Shown: positions 1 through 7,570 of the stretch, in pieces
Position numbering within the stretch: position 1 is the first letter of the stretch
Layout: each line of letters starts with the position of its first letter
Notes under the pieces: generated by a model
What the model was told of the DNA's origin: nothing
The model's database searches: none
What the model saw: only the letters and a program-made list of their open reading frames with translations
NCBI RefSeq assembly: GCF_024295805.1
Contig: NZ_JANCLX010000002.1
Coordinates: forward strand, 486,293 to 550,292
Source of the DNA: Streptomyces cucumeris
GTDB taxonomy: Bacteria > Actinomycetota > Actinomycetes > Streptomycetales > Streptomycetaceae
Direction of reading: 5' to 3'
DNA length: 64,000 bases
Made by a program: the position numbers and the translations under genes

Positions 1-166
1 CGAGGTGGTCGAGTCGGCCACCCGTGACCTGATGGCGATGGACTTCGGGCTCGGGGTCTACGACGCCGAGGAGTGCGGCCGGATCTTCGCGCTGCTGCGT
101 CCGCTGCGGGTCGCGGCGGACGACTTCGACGACGAGGCCGCGGACGCGACCGAGGGCGAGCTCTAG
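1..166 (+). CDS. C-terminal end of a MarR-like regulator (5' truncated)
   Basis: Only the last 54 codons are in the window, in the frame beginning at base 2 and ending at TAG 164-166. The visible part has a helical stretch (CGRIFALLRPLRVAADDF) like the C-terminal dimerisation helix of MarR-family regulators, followed by an acidic tail. The DNA-binding winged helix would lie upstream, so MarR is an inference from this short tail and from a remembered MarR / DUF3817 / icmA gene order in Streptomyces. It reads in the same direction as the DUF3817 gene 51 bases downstream, but that gene seems to have its own promoter. Confidence 0.45.
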   Translation, partial: EVVESATRDLMAMDFGLGVYDAEECGRIFALLRPLRVAADDFDDEAADATEGEL

Positions 167-217
167 TCGGCCGGGGGCGGCGAAGATCGCCCCGGAACGC
201 ACGGCTACGCTCGGGCC

Positions 218-556
218 ATGAAGAAGAGCGTCCTGACCCGCTACCGGGTGATGGCCTATGTCACCGGCGTGCTGCTGATCCTGCTGACGATCGGCATGGT
301 CGCCAAGTACCTGCTGGACGTCGACGGTGCCGACAGCTTCGTGACCATGGTCGGTTTCGCCCACGGCTGGCTCTACGTCCTGTACCTGGTCTTCGCCTTC
401 GACCTGGGCTCCAAGGCGAAGTGGCCGTTCGGCAAGCTGGCCTGGGTGCTGCTGGCGGGCACCGTGCCCACCGCGGTCTTCTTCGTCGAGCGCTCGGTGT
501 ACCGCGAGGTCGCGCCGCTGGTCGTCGACGGCCGCCCGGAGCCCGCCCAGGTGTGA
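218..556 (+). CDS. DUF3817 family small integral membrane protein
   Basis: 112 residues with three hydrophobic segments (about residues 10-30, 45-62 and 72-92) and a charged C-terminal tail. The pattern VTGVLLILLTIGMV, then FAHGWLYVLYLVFAFDL, fits DUF3817, whose role is unknown. No Shine-Dalgarno sequence precedes the ATG. Instead TACGCT (206-211) lies six bases before the start, which suggests a leaderless mRNA with transcription beginning at or next to the ATG. It stands between the MarR-like gene and icmA, from which it is separated by 160 bases. Confidence 0.85.
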   Translation: MKKSVLTRYRVMAYVTGVLLILLTIGMVAKYLLDVDGADSFVTMVGFAHGWLYVLYLVFAFDLGSKAKWPFGKLAWVLLAGTVPTAVFFVERSVYREVAPLVVDGRPEPAQV

Positions 557-680
557 GCCCCCGCGCGCGGGAGCACGCCCCGGTCCGCCGGGGCATCTGT
601 GGGGATGTTTGTGCCGGGCCGCTGACCTGCGAGGACGGTCCGGCAGACCACTCGATCGGCCTGCTGTGACCGGTCAGCCG

Positions 681-710
681 TCGACAATTACTTGGACGTC
701 CTAGTAAATT
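681..710 (+). promoter_or_regulatory. icmA promoter with overlapping 20-bp operator-like palindrome
   Basis: TCGACA (681-686), an 18-base spacer and TAAATT (705-710) resemble a sigma-HrdB promoter. TAAATT ends six bases before the icmA ATG, so the mRNA is probably leaderless. Overlapping it is the palindrome TTACTTGGACGTCCTAGTAA (688-707), perfect except for the base next to the central GGACGTCC on each side. A regulator bound here would block RNA polymerase. The TetR protein encoded just downstream of icmA is a candidate, by proximity only. Confidence 0.55.
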
Positions 711-716
711 TGAGCC

Positions 717-2417
717 ATGGACGCCGAAGGCATTGAGGCAGGCCGCCGTCGCTGGCAGGCCAGGTACGACGCGGCACGCAAGCGCGATGCCGACTTCACC
801 ACGCTCTCCGGGGACCCCGTCGAGCCGGTCTACGGACCCGCTCCGGGCGACACCGTGGAGGGGTTCGAGCGGATCGGATGGCCCGGGGAGTTCCCGTACA
901 CCCGCGGCCTGTATCCCACCGGCTACCGCGGCCGGGCGTGGACCATCCGCCAGTTCGCCGGGTTCGGCAACGCCGAGCAGACCAATGAGCGCTACAAGAT
1001 GATCCTGGAGGCGGGCGGCGGCGGGCTGTCGGTCGCCTTCGACATGCCCACCCTGATGGGCCGGGACTCCGACGACCCGCGCTCGCTCGGCGAGGTCGGC
1101 CACTGCGGGGTCGCCATCGACTCCGCGGCCGATATGGAGATCCTCTTCAAGGACATCCCGCTCGGCGATGTCACCACCTCGATGACGATCAGCGGCCCGG
1201 CCGTCCCGGTCTTCTGTATGTATCTGGTGGCCGCCGAGCGCCAGGGTGTGGACACCTCGCGGCTCAACGGCACGCTCCAGACGGACATCTTCAAGGAGTA
1301 CATCGCCCAGAAGGAGTGGCTCTTCCCGCCCGAGCCCCATCTGCGCCTGATCGGCGACCTGATGGAGTACTGCTCCGACGGCATCCCCGCCTACAAGCCG
1401 CTCTCCGTCTCCGGCTACCACATCCGCGAGGCCGGGGCCACGGCCGCCCAGGAGCTGGCGTACACCCTCGCCGACGGTTTCGGCTACGTGGAGCTGGGGC
1501 TCTCCCGCGGGCTCGATGTGAATGTCTTCGCACCCGGTCTCTCCTTCTTCTTCGACGCCCACGTCGACTTCTTCGAGGAGATCGCCAAGTTCCGCGCCGC
1601 CCGCCGGATCTGGGCCCGCTGGATGCGCGACGTCTACGGCGCGACCTCGGAGAAGGCGCAGTGGCTGCGGTTCCACACCCAGACCGCCGGGGTCTCGCTC
1701 ACCGCGCAGCAGCCGTACAACAACGTGGTGCGCACCGCCGTGGAGGCGCTGTCCGCGGTGCTCGGCGGCACCAACTCGCTGCACACCAACGCACTGGACG
1801 AGACCCTCGCGCTCCCCAGTGAGCAGGCGGCCGAGATCGCGCTGCGCACCCAGCAGGTGCTGATGGAGGAGACCGGCGTCCTCAACGTGGCCGACCCGCT
1901 GGGCGGTTCCTGGTACGTCGAGGCGCTGACCGACCGGATCGAGGCCGACGCCGAGAAGATCTTCGAGCAGATCAAGGAGCGCGGCCGCCGGGCGGTGCCG
2001 GACGGACAGCATCCGATCGGGCCGATCACCTCGGGCATTCTGCGCGGGATCGAGGACGGCTGGTTCACCGGCGAGATCGCCGAGTCCGCCTTCCAGTACC
2101 AGCGGGCGCTGGAGAAGGGCGACAAGAAGGTCGTCGGCGTCAACTGCGCCCATGGCTCGGTCACCGGCGACCTGGAGATCCTGCGGGTCAGCCATGAGGT
2201 CGAGCGCGAGCAGGTGCGGGTGCTCGGCGGCCGCAAGGCCGGGCGGGACGAGGCCAAGGTCGCCGCGGGACTCAAGGCGATGCTGGCCGCCGCACGGGAC
2301 GGCGGCAACATGATCGCGCCCATGATGGAGGCGGTGCGCGCCGAGGCCACCCTCGGGGAGATCTGCGATGCGCTCCGCGACGAGTGGGGCGTCTACACGG
2401 AGCCGGCCGGCTTCTGA
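717..2417 (+). CDS. icmA: Isobutyryl-CoA mutase large subunit IcmA
   Basis: 566 residues, the length known for Streptomyces IcmA. It is a methylmalonyl-CoA-mutase-type TIM barrel without the C-terminal B12-binding domain. IcmA pairs with a separate small B12 subunit, IcmB, to interconvert isobutyryl-CoA and n-butyryl-CoA, linking valine catabolism to butyryl-CoA supply. Two residues separate it from true methylmalonyl-CoA mutase: the substrate-pocket Tyr is Phe80 here (WTIRQF) and the carboxylate-binding Arg is Gln198 (EYIAQKE), as published for IcmA. No icmB is present in the window. The gene lacks an RBS and seems leaderless. Its 3' end overlaps the convergent TetR gene by 25 bases. Confidence 0.92.
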   Translation: MDAEGIEAGRRRWQARYDAARKRDADFTTLSGDPVEPVYGPAPGDTVEGFERIGWPGEFPYTRGLYPTGYRGRAWTIRQFAGFGNAEQTNERYKMILEAGGGGLSVAFDMPTLMGRDSDDPRSLGEVGHCGVAIDSAADMEILFKDIPLGDVTTSMTISGPAVPVFCMYLVAAERQGVDTSRLNGTLQTDIFKEYIAQKEWLFPPEPHLRLIGDLMEYCSDGIPAYKPLSVSGYHIREAGATAAQELAYTLADGFGYVELGLSRGLDVNVFAPGLSFFFDAHVDFFEEIAKFRAARRIWARWMRDVYGATSEKAQWLRFHTQTAGVSLTAQQPYNNVVRTAVEALSAVLGGTNSLHTNALDETLALPSEQAAEIALRTQQVLMEETGVLNVADPLGGSWYVEALTDRIEADAEKIFEQIKERGRRAVPDGQHPIGPITSGILRGIEDGWFTGEIAESAFQYQRALEKGDKKVVGVNCAHGSVTGDLEILRVSHEVEREQVRVLGGRKAGRDEAKVAAGLKAMLAAARDGGNMIAPMMEAVRAEATLGEICDALRDEWGVYTEPAGF

Positions 2418-3076
2418 TCGTGCCCGCGGGCGGGTTCCGGCGCCGGGGCGATCCCCGCGCCGGAGCCCGCCGCCGCCAGTCCGTGCAGCAGCAGGGTGGC
2501 GAAGGAACAGGCCCACTCCCGGTCCACCGGTTCGGCGCTGACCAGCAGCCGGTGCACCACCGAGCCCGCGATCACATCGAAGATCAGGTCCGCGTTGCGG
2601 GCGGCCGCGGCGGCATCCTCCTCGCCCGGCAGTTCCCCGCGGAGCTGGGCCCGCTGCCGCCCGATCAGCACCAGCCGCTTCTGCCGGTCCACGATGGCCG
2701 ACCGCACCCGTGCGCCCAGCGCCTCGTCATGGGTGGCCTCGGAGACCACGGCCATCAGCGCGGTCTTGGTCTCGGGGCGCTCCAGCAGGGTGGCGAACCG
2801 CACCACCACGTCCTCGATATCGGCCCGCAGACTGCCGTGGTCGGCCACTTCGAGCTGTTCGTCGAAGACCGCCGCCACCGCGTCCACGACCAGTTCGTTC
2901 TTCCCCGCCCAGCGCCGGTAGAGCGTGGTCTTGGCCACCCCGGCGCGCGCCGCCACATCGCCCATCGTCAGCTTGCCCCAGCCGAGCTCGACCAGCGCGG
3001 CCCGGGTGGCCCCGAGGATCGCGCGATCGGCCTCGGCGCTGCGGGGGCGCCCGGTACGGCGTGCGGGCGTGCTCAT
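2393..3076 (-). CDS. TetR-family transcriptional regulator
   Basis: 227 residues starting MSTPARRTGRPRSAEA. I chose this ATG because GGGTAAGG lies about eight bases before it; an in-frame ATG six codons upstream would lie before that RBS. Residues about 15-65 form the TetR HTH (MGDVAARAGVAKTTLYRRW, then the GKNELV helix), followed by a helical ligand-binding domain of the TetR_C type. It is convergent with icmA. Dyads at 688-707, 3111-3132 and 3184-3206 are possible targets; the second sits 35-56 bases before its own start and suggests autoregulation. The ligand is unknown; an acyl-CoA is a guess from the icmA neighbour. Confidence 0.88.
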   Translation of the reverse strand: MSTPARRTGRPRSAEADRAILGATRAALVELGWGKLTMGDVAARAGVAKTTLYRRWAGKNELVVDAVAAVFDEQLEVADHGSLRADIEDVVVRFATLLERPETKTALMAVVSEATHDEALGARVRSAIVDRQKRLVLIGRQRAQLRGELPGEEDAAAAARNADLIFDVIAGSVVHRLLVSAEPVDREWACSFATLLLHGLAAAGSGAGIAPAPEPARGHDQKPAGSV

Positions 3077-3110
3077 GTCGGCGACCTTACCCATTGGTGA
3101 CGAAGGAAGA

Positions 3111-3132
3111 CCTGGTGAGAGAGATCACCAGG
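3111..3132. promoter_or_regulatory. Inverted repeat upstream of the tetR gene
   Basis: CCTGGTGA and its exact complement TCACCAGG are separated by six bases (GAGAGA). The dyad lies 35-56 bases upstream of the TetR start, where an autoregulatory operator would be expected. Confidence 0.45.
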
Positions 3133-3183
3133 GATCTATGGCCGGATGACGGGGGGCGGGGGTGACGCGGCGGCTCACGCCGA

Positions 3184-3206
3184 TTACGCTACGAGTCGTA
3201 GCGTAA
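3184..3206. promoter_or_regulatory. 23-bp near-perfect palindrome overlapping a -10 box before the thioredoxin gene
   Basis: TTACGCTACGA and TCGTAGCGTAA are exact complements around one central G (3195). The right arm contains TAGCGT (3199-3204), a good -10 box seven bases before an ATG at 3212. A repressor bound here would cover that promoter. TetR operators commonly have this form, and a tetR gene starts about 110 bases away. Confidence 0.55.
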
Positions 3207-3211
3207 GAGCG

Positions 3212-3301
3212 ATGACCATGAGCGCCGGTTGGGGAGCCGGCGGGCCGGTCGGGGGCCGGTCGACGCGCTTTTCCATTCACCGCGGGAAGAGGGGAGGATA
3301 G
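3212..3301 (+). CDS. Possible 29-codon upstream ORF before the thioredoxin gene
   Basis: An ATG lies seven bases after the -10-like TAGCGT in the palindrome. The frame runs 29 codons to TAG at 3299-3301, four bases before the thioredoxin ATG and through its RBS (GGGGAGGA). It encodes a Gly/Arg-rich peptide beginning MTMSAGWGAGG. It could be a leader peptide that couples translation to the next gene, or simply 5' UTR. Nothing beyond the layout supports translation. Confidence 0.25.
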   Translation: MTMSAGWGAGGPVGGRSTRFSIHRGKRGG

Positions 3302-3305
3302 GACC

Positions 3306-4277
3306 ATGCAGCCACGGAACATGTCCATGAGTGGAGTGGTCGACCTCGCCGCGGTGAAGGCGGCCGGGGAAGCGAAGCAGAAAGCGGAGAAGGCGCGGGC
3401 CGAGGCGGCCCGCACCGGGGGCGCGCCCGCCCCCACGCGTCTGGTCTTCGATGTCGACGAGGCCGGTTTTCAGCAGGACGTCCTCCAGCGCTCCACCGAG
3501 GTACCGGTCGTCATCGACTTCTGGGCCGAGTGGTGCGAGCCGTGCAAGCAGCTCGGTCCGATCCTGGAGAAGCTGGCCGGGGAGTACGCGGGACGGTTCG
3601 TGCTCGCGAAGATCGACGTCGATGCCAACCAGATGCTGTTCCAGCAGTTCGGCGTCCAGGGGATCCCCGCGGTCTTCGCGGTGATCGCGGGCCAGCCGGT
3701 GCCCCTCTTCCAGGGGGCCGCGCCGGAGGCCCAGATCCGTCAGGTGCTGGACCAGCTCATCCAGGCCGCGGAGCAGCAGTTCGGCATCGTGGGTACACCG
3801 GTCGAAGACGGCGCCGGGGACGCGGAGGCCGAGCAGTCCGCTCCGCCGCAGCCCGTCTCGCCGCATGACGCCGCGCTCGCCGTGGCCCACGAGGCGCTGG
3901 ACGCGGGCGATCTGGGCGGTGCCGTCCAGGCGTACCGCAATGTGCTCTCGGACGACCCCGCCAACAGCGAGGCCAAGCTGGGTCTGGCGCAGGCGGAGTT
4001 GCTGGAGCGGGTCCAGGGCGTGGACGCGCAGACGCTGCGCAAGGCCGCCGCGGACCACCCGGGGGACGTATCCACCCAGATCGCCGCGGCCGACCTCGAC
4101 CTGGTGGGCGGTCATGTGGAGGACGCCTTCGGGCGCTTGGTGGAGGCGGTCCGGAAGACGGTGGGTGAGGACCGGGAGAAGGCACGGCTTCATCTCCTCG
4201 GTCTCTTCGATGTGATCGGCGGTGAGGATCCCCGAGTGGTCACTGCGCGTAGTGCGTTGGCGCGCGTGCTGTTCTGA
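3306..4277 (+). CDS. Thioredoxin-fold/TPR protein (CnoX/YbbN-like co-chaperone)
   Basis: 323 residues. An Ala/Lys-rich N-terminal helix (about 10-37) leads into a thioredoxin domain (about 45-160) with redox motif WCEPC (Cys77, Cys80) and the cis-proline loop GVQGIPAVF. A TPR-like helical domain fills about 185-323 (YRNVLSDDPANSEAKLGLAQAELL). This is the architecture of CnoX/YbbN proteins, which hold or reduce unfolding proteins under oxidative stress in the cytoplasm; YbbN itself has lost the full CXXC, which is kept here. GGGGAGGA precedes the ATG by about eight bases. A strong hairpin follows, so it is probably monocistronic. Confidence 0.88.
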   Translation: MQPRNMSMSGVVDLAAVKAAGEAKQKAEKARAEAARTGGAPAPTRLVFDVDEAGFQQDVLQRSTEVPVVIDFWAEWCEPCKQLGPILEKLAGEYAGRFVLAKIDVDANQMLFQQFGVQGIPAVFAVIAGQPVPLFQGAAPEAQIRQVLDQLIQAAEQQFGIVGTPVEDGAGDAEAEQSAPPQPVSPHDAALAVAHEALDAGDLGGAVQAYRNVLSDDPANSEAKLGLAQAELLERVQGVDAQTLRKAAADHPGDVSTQIAAADLDLVGGHVEDAFGRLVEAVRKTVGEDREKARLHLLGLFDVIGGEDPRVVTARSALARVLF

Positions 4278-4297
4278 CCTCGGCCTCCTCAAACGAG

Positions 4298-4341
4298 ACA
4301 GCGACCGCTCTTTACCAAAACTTGGTAAACGCGGTCGCTGT
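4298..4341 (+). terminator. Long hairpin terminator after the thioredoxin gene
   Basis: ACAGCGACCGC (4298-4308) pairs with GCGGTCGCTGT (4331-4341), and inside it TTTACCAA pairs with TTGGTAAA around a three-base loop. Only a small TC/C bulge breaks the stem. There is no T-run afterwards, which is common for Streptomyces terminators. Confidence 0.7.
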
Positions 4342-4484
4342 TACTGCCAGTAAATGCACCCCCGTGGTTTGTCCGGTCTTGGAGTAAATCTCCCGCCCTT
4401 TCCGGTCACTTGACCGCGACCCTGCGTACCCGGCCGCGACCGTCCGGCCGCATGACGGTTATCTGTCCGTTACTCGCTAGTAAC
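4341..4484. promoter_or_regulatory. Three dyads in the leader region of the DUF6230 operon
   Basis: The 563-base gap between the thioredoxin gene and the DUF6230 gene carries TTACTGCCAGTAA (4341-4353), CGGTCACTTGACCG (4403-4416) and GTTACTCGCTAGTAAC (4469-4484). The first and third share the half-site TTACT/AGTAA with a short spacer, so they may be two sites for one dimeric regulator. TTACT/AGTAA arms also bound the icmA palindrome, but with a ten-base spacer. I see no gene in this gap. Confidence 0.45.
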
Positions 4485-4763
4485 GAACCCCTTGTGCCCC
4501 GGCCCCGAATGGACCACGATCGGCCAAGCTCGGTCCATCCCCCGTAGCCCGGCATCCGGTCGGCGCCACGGCGTGGTTGGGTCCCCACCGAGTAGGTCGG
4601 CGGCAGTGGCGTCGGCCTTGGACAGGGGGGTCCCTGCCCCAACAGGCAGGGCCTGTCCAGGAGGTTGCGCGAGAAGCGTGGCCAGTGGTTGTCGCTCGGG
4701 GGTGATCGCCGGTGTACACGGGTGCGGTAAGCGCCTGTGAGACGTGGGCGCTCTCCTTCCCGA

Positions 4764-4824
4764 GGACGTAGCACTTCTCCCATCCCAGGTCCGGGGTCAC
4801 GACCCCGGCCGGAGATGTACGTCC
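4764..4824 (+). promoter_or_regulatory. 5'-leader stem-loop before the DUF6230 gene
   Basis: GGACGTA (4764-4770) can pair with TACGTCC (4818-4824). Between them CCGGGGTC (4791-4798) pairs with GACCCCGG (4801-4808) in a tight hairpin. The structure ends just before the RBS AAGGAGGAAA, so it could control translation or transcript stability. I do not recognise a known riboswitch. Confidence 0.35.
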
Positions 4825-4840
4825 GAGAAGGAGGAAAGTC

Positions 4841-5458
4841 ATGGAGTCTCTGGCTCGTGGCGGGACCAGATGGAAGCGGTTCGCCGTAGTCATGGTGCCG
4901 AGCGTTGCTGCCACGGCCGCGATCGGCGTTGCCCTGTCCCAGGGTGCGCTCGCGGCTTCGTTCAACGTGTCCGGCCAGCAGTTCAAGGTCACGGCCGACC
5001 GGCTCGACGGTAAGGGCTTCGTTCAGTACGGAGCCCTTGACACGCAGCACGGCGGGAAGACCATCCCCGTCGCGGTCTCGGCGTTCAAGAACGCCAAGAT
5101 CAAGGGTCTGTGCCAGTCGGTCGTCATCCCGGTCCCGGTCTTCGGCGATGTGTCGCTGAAGCTGTCGGCCGGTAACGGCAGCAAGCAGGTCGAGGCGAAG
5201 AACCTCTTCATCGACCTGGACCAGCTGGACGCGGATGCCACATTCCGCGGGATCAACATCGGTGTCGCGGCGGGCGATTCGACCAAGGGCCCGGGCATCA
5301 AGAAGGGCGACAAGGCCCTTCCTGGTTCCTTCGCCCAGGAGGCCGACTCGGCCACGCTCACCGATGTGAAGCAGACCGCCTGGGCGACCAGCGCGGGCAC
5401 GTTCAAGCTCTCCGGCCTTTCGATGAAGGTCAGCAAGGGCAAGAACGAGTGCTTCTGA
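4841..5458 (+). CDS. DUF6230 family secreted/surface protein
   Basis: 205 residues beginning with a signal-like segment (RWKRFAVVMVPSVAATAAIGVALSQGALA). The remainder is a beta-rich, Gly/Lys-rich domain (FNVSGQQFKVTADRLDGKGFVQYG) with two cysteines, Cys114 at GLCQSV and a penultimate one at NECF, that could form a disulphide. Modern annotation would be DUF6230; I recall orthologues once labelled cholesterol esterase, but no GXSXG lipase motif is visible. AAGGAGGAAA precedes the ATG at ideal spacing. It is followed 134 bases later by the DUF6114 gene, an association I recall as recurrent in Streptomyces. Function unknown; export or envelope location is inferred. Confidence 0.8.
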   Translation: MESLARGGTRWKRFAVVMVPSVAATAAIGVALSQGALAASFNVSGQQFKVTADRLDGKGFVQYGALDTQHGGKTIPVAVSAFKNAKIKGLCQSVVIPVPVFGDVSLKLSAGNGSKQVEAKNLFIDLDQLDADATFRGINIGVAAGDSTKGPGIKKGDKALPGSFAQEADSATLTDVKQTAWATSAGTFKLSGLSMKVSKGKNECF

Positions 5459-5592
5459 CGCGCTGAGCTGGAGGGTGGGGGGCCGCGGCGCTGCCCCTCA
5501 CCCGGCATCGCCCAGTCGCGCGGAGGCACCGCGCAACGAGTACCGCTGTAGAACCGCGATCGCAGATCGCCAGCCCCAGGGAGCTGTTTTCA

Positions 5593-6123
5593 ATGAGTGC
5601 CGAGTCGCCGGGGGCGCGTGACCGTATCGGCCGCCTGCGGAGGTCCTTCCGGGAATGGCGCTGGCAGCGCCCGTTCTGGGCGGGGCTGCTGACCCTGCTG
5701 GCCGGACTGCCGATCATGTACTTCCCGTACAACAGCCTCAGCGCGGGTGGGTTCACCATCAACCTGTCCACCACCGCCGGATCCGCGTCGCTGATCATCG
5801 GTGTGCTGTTGGTGATCCTGGGCCTCACCATGTGGTTCCAGCCCGTCGTACGGGTGTTCGCCGGAGTCGCCTCGATCCTGCTCGGCCTGGTGTCGCTGCC
5901 CGTGTCCAACATCGGCGGCTTCCTGATGGGATTCCTGCTCGCCCTGTTCGGCGGCGGGATGAGCGTCGCCTGGGCGCCGGGCGAGACTCCCTCGGCCCAG
6001 CCGGCCAAGGGGTCGGGTGCTGCGCCGACGGGCGACGAGGACGGTGACAGCGTGCCGGAACCGGCCGGGGCCGGGGCCGCACCGGACCAGGAATCCACCA
6101 ATGGGAGGCACCGTGCGGGGTGA
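5593..6123 (+). CDS. DUF6114 integral membrane protein
   Basis: 176 residues with an Arg-rich cytoplasmic N-terminus (RIGRLRRSFREWRWQR), four hydrophobic segments (about 31-47, 62-78, 86-102 and 104-120) and a Pro/Ala/acidic tail. The spacing and the motif FPYNSLSAGGFTINLSTTAGSASLIIG fit DUF6114, which accompanies DUF6230 in actinobacteria. GGGAGCTG lies before the ATG. Its last 11 bases overlap the next gene, indicating translational coupling. A membrane partner for the upstream secreted protein is plausible but unproven. Confidence 0.8.
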   Translation: MSAESPGARDRIGRLRRSFREWRWQRPFWAGLLTLLAGLPIMYFPYNSLSAGGFTINLSTTAGSASLIIGVLLVILGLTMWFQPVVRVFAGVASILLGLVSLPVSNIGGFLMGFLLALFGGGMSVAWAPGETPSAQPAKGSGAAPTGDEDGDSVPEPAGAGAAPDQESTNGRHRAG

Positions 6124-7435
6124 CGAGGAGCAGGCGGAGGGCGCGGGCGCGCGCCGGGCGAGAACGGGACCACGCCACGCGGCGCCCAAGAAGTCGATGC
6201 TCACTCGCCTTCAGGTACCCGCGGGCAAGGCCATAGCGCTGGCCGCGATGCCCACCGCCGTGCTCATGGGCATGGGGCTGACACCTCAGCTCGCCTCGGC
6301 GAGTCCCCGGCCCGAGGACCGCTACAAGGCCGGGCCGTGTGTGTCCCAGCCCGATGAGGCGGACAAGGACGCCAAGGACGAGAAGGGCGCCGAGGACGAG
6401 AAGGACGAGGCGGGCACCAAGGATCCGGCAGGGTCCGAGGACCCCAAGGGGTCCGGGGACAGCTCCGGCTCCACCGGGAACGGCGACACCCCGGCACAGA
6501 AGCCGGACCCCGCGCCGACCCCGACCGAGGAGACGTCCACGCCCGAGCCGGACCCGTCCGGTTCCGCCTCCGAGGACGATGACGAGTCCGGGGAGCCGAG
6601 CGCCACACCGAGCCCGTCGGAGTCCGACAACCCGCTCGACCCGCTGGGTCTCGGGGACAAGCTGCGCGACATCTTCACCCCCGACGACGAGGAGGACGAG
6701 GAGCCGGCGGAGCCGAGCGCCTCGCCGAGTCCGTCGGAGTCCGGCACGCCCACCCCGTCCGCCGATCCGTCGTCCGAGAAGCCCGCCGACGCGGTCAAGG
6801 ACACGGTGGACGAGGCCGGCGACGCCGCGAAGGACACCGTCGACAAGGCGAAGAAGACGGTCGAGGACACCAAGGACGAGGCCGAGAAGGCCACGCCCTC
6901 GCCCTCCCCGTCCGCCTCGGAGTCCGGCGGCAAGGACGGCAAGGACGCCTTCCCGTGTCCGGAGTTCGACGCCGACGCCTACAAGAACGCCAAGACCGAC
7001 CCGACCCCCAGTCTGCTGCCCGACGAGCCCTGGACGCTCAAGAGCAGCATGCTGAGCCTGCACGGCCTGGACTACAAGGGCATCGTGGAGGTCAAGACCT
7101 ACAGCGGCAAGGTCAAGAAGGTCCTCAAGTTCACCGCCTCGGGCATCGGCATCAAGGATCTGCACCAGACGGTCATCGGGCCGGGCGGCACCACCACGCA
7201 TGTACAGGCGCGTGAGGGTTCCACCTCGGACATCGAGAACGGCACGGTGACGATGTACACCGAGGAGCTGTCGGGCAACCTGCTGGGGATCATCCCGATC
7301 ACCTTCAGCCCGGAGAGCCCCCCGCCGCTCAACCTCCCGGAGATCTTCTTCACCAAGGTCACCGTCAAGCAGGCCGGTCAGTTCGGCGGCGATCTGACCA
7401 TTCCGGGGATGCGCGTCTACAAGACCGGGGAATGA
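6113..7435 (+). CDS. Secreted protein with acidic repeat linker and C-terminal beta domain
   Basis: 440 residues from GTG 6113, chosen because GGGAGG lies four bases before it and the start overlaps the DUF6114 stop. A twin-Arg-free signal segment (residues ~34-64, IALAAMPTAVLMGMGLTPQLASA) precedes a long low-complexity region (about 70-280) rich in Lys/Asp/Glu, Pro and Ser. That region includes two SPSPSES blocks and LEA-like KDTVDEAGDAAKDTVDKAKK heptads. The C-terminal ~160 residues form a compact domain (FPCPEFDADAYKN, later LTIPGMRVYKTGE). The layout suggests a surface protein on a charged wall-spanning stalk, made with the DUF6230/DUF6114 pair. No family name is certain. Confidence 0.75.
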   Translation: MRGDEEQAEGAGARRARTGPRHAAPKKSMLTRLQVPAGKAIALAAMPTAVLMGMGLTPQLASASPRPEDRYKAGPCVSQPDEADKDAKDEKGAEDEKDEAGTKDPAGSEDPKGSGDSSGSTGNGDTPAQKPDPAPTPTEETSTPEPDPSGSASEDDDESGEPSATPSPSESDNPLDPLGLGDKLRDIFTPDDEEDEEPAEPSASPSPSESGTPTPSADPSSEKPADAVKDTVDEAGDAAKDTVDKAKKTVEDTKDEAEKATPSPSPSASESGGKDGKDAFPCPEFDADAYKNAKTDPTPSLLPDEPWTLKSSMLSLHGLDYKGIVEVKTYSGKVKKVLKFTASGIGIKDLHQTVIGPGGTTTHVQAREGSTSDIENGTVTMYTEELSGNLLGIIPITFSPESPPPLNLPEIFFTKVTVKQAGQFGGDLTIPGMRVYKTGE

Positions 7436-7491
7436 CCCCGCGACCACACAGACCCGTTCGGGAGCCGCGAAAACCCCTCTTCCGGGAGGGA

Positions 7492-7537
7492 GCGCCCGTG
7501 GGCACCAACTCCGTTGCGAATTGGTGCCCACGGGCGC
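7492..7537. terminator. 17-bp perfect inverted repeat, terminator
   Basis: The left arm 7492-7508 (GCGCCCGTGGGCACCAA) and right arm 7521-7537 are exact complements with a 12-base loop. The hairpin separates the DUF6230 operon from the EACC1-caspase cassette. It lies about 20 bases before the cassette's -10 box, so it insulates the cassette from read-through. Confidence 0.7.
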
Positions 7538-7570
7538 ATTCGTGTCCCATGCGGCCTATGATTACCTTGA

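Noticed and set aside
717..2417. Methylmalonyl-CoA mutase (mutA/mutB)
   Set aside because: There is no B12-binding domain, and Phe80/Gln198 are the isobutyryl-CoA mutase residues.
261..2516. 751-codon minus-strand frame opposite icmA, and similar long antisense frames throughout (for example 5825-7531, 11141-13762, 44251-46968)
   Set aside because: They mirror real genes on the other strand. High GC removes stop codons in the antisense frames; their products are low-complexity and show no domains or RBS.
4841..5458. Cholesterol esterase, a label I recall for orthologues
   Set aside because: No GXSXG serine or other hydrolase motif is present; the protein is a small beta-rich DUF6230 member.
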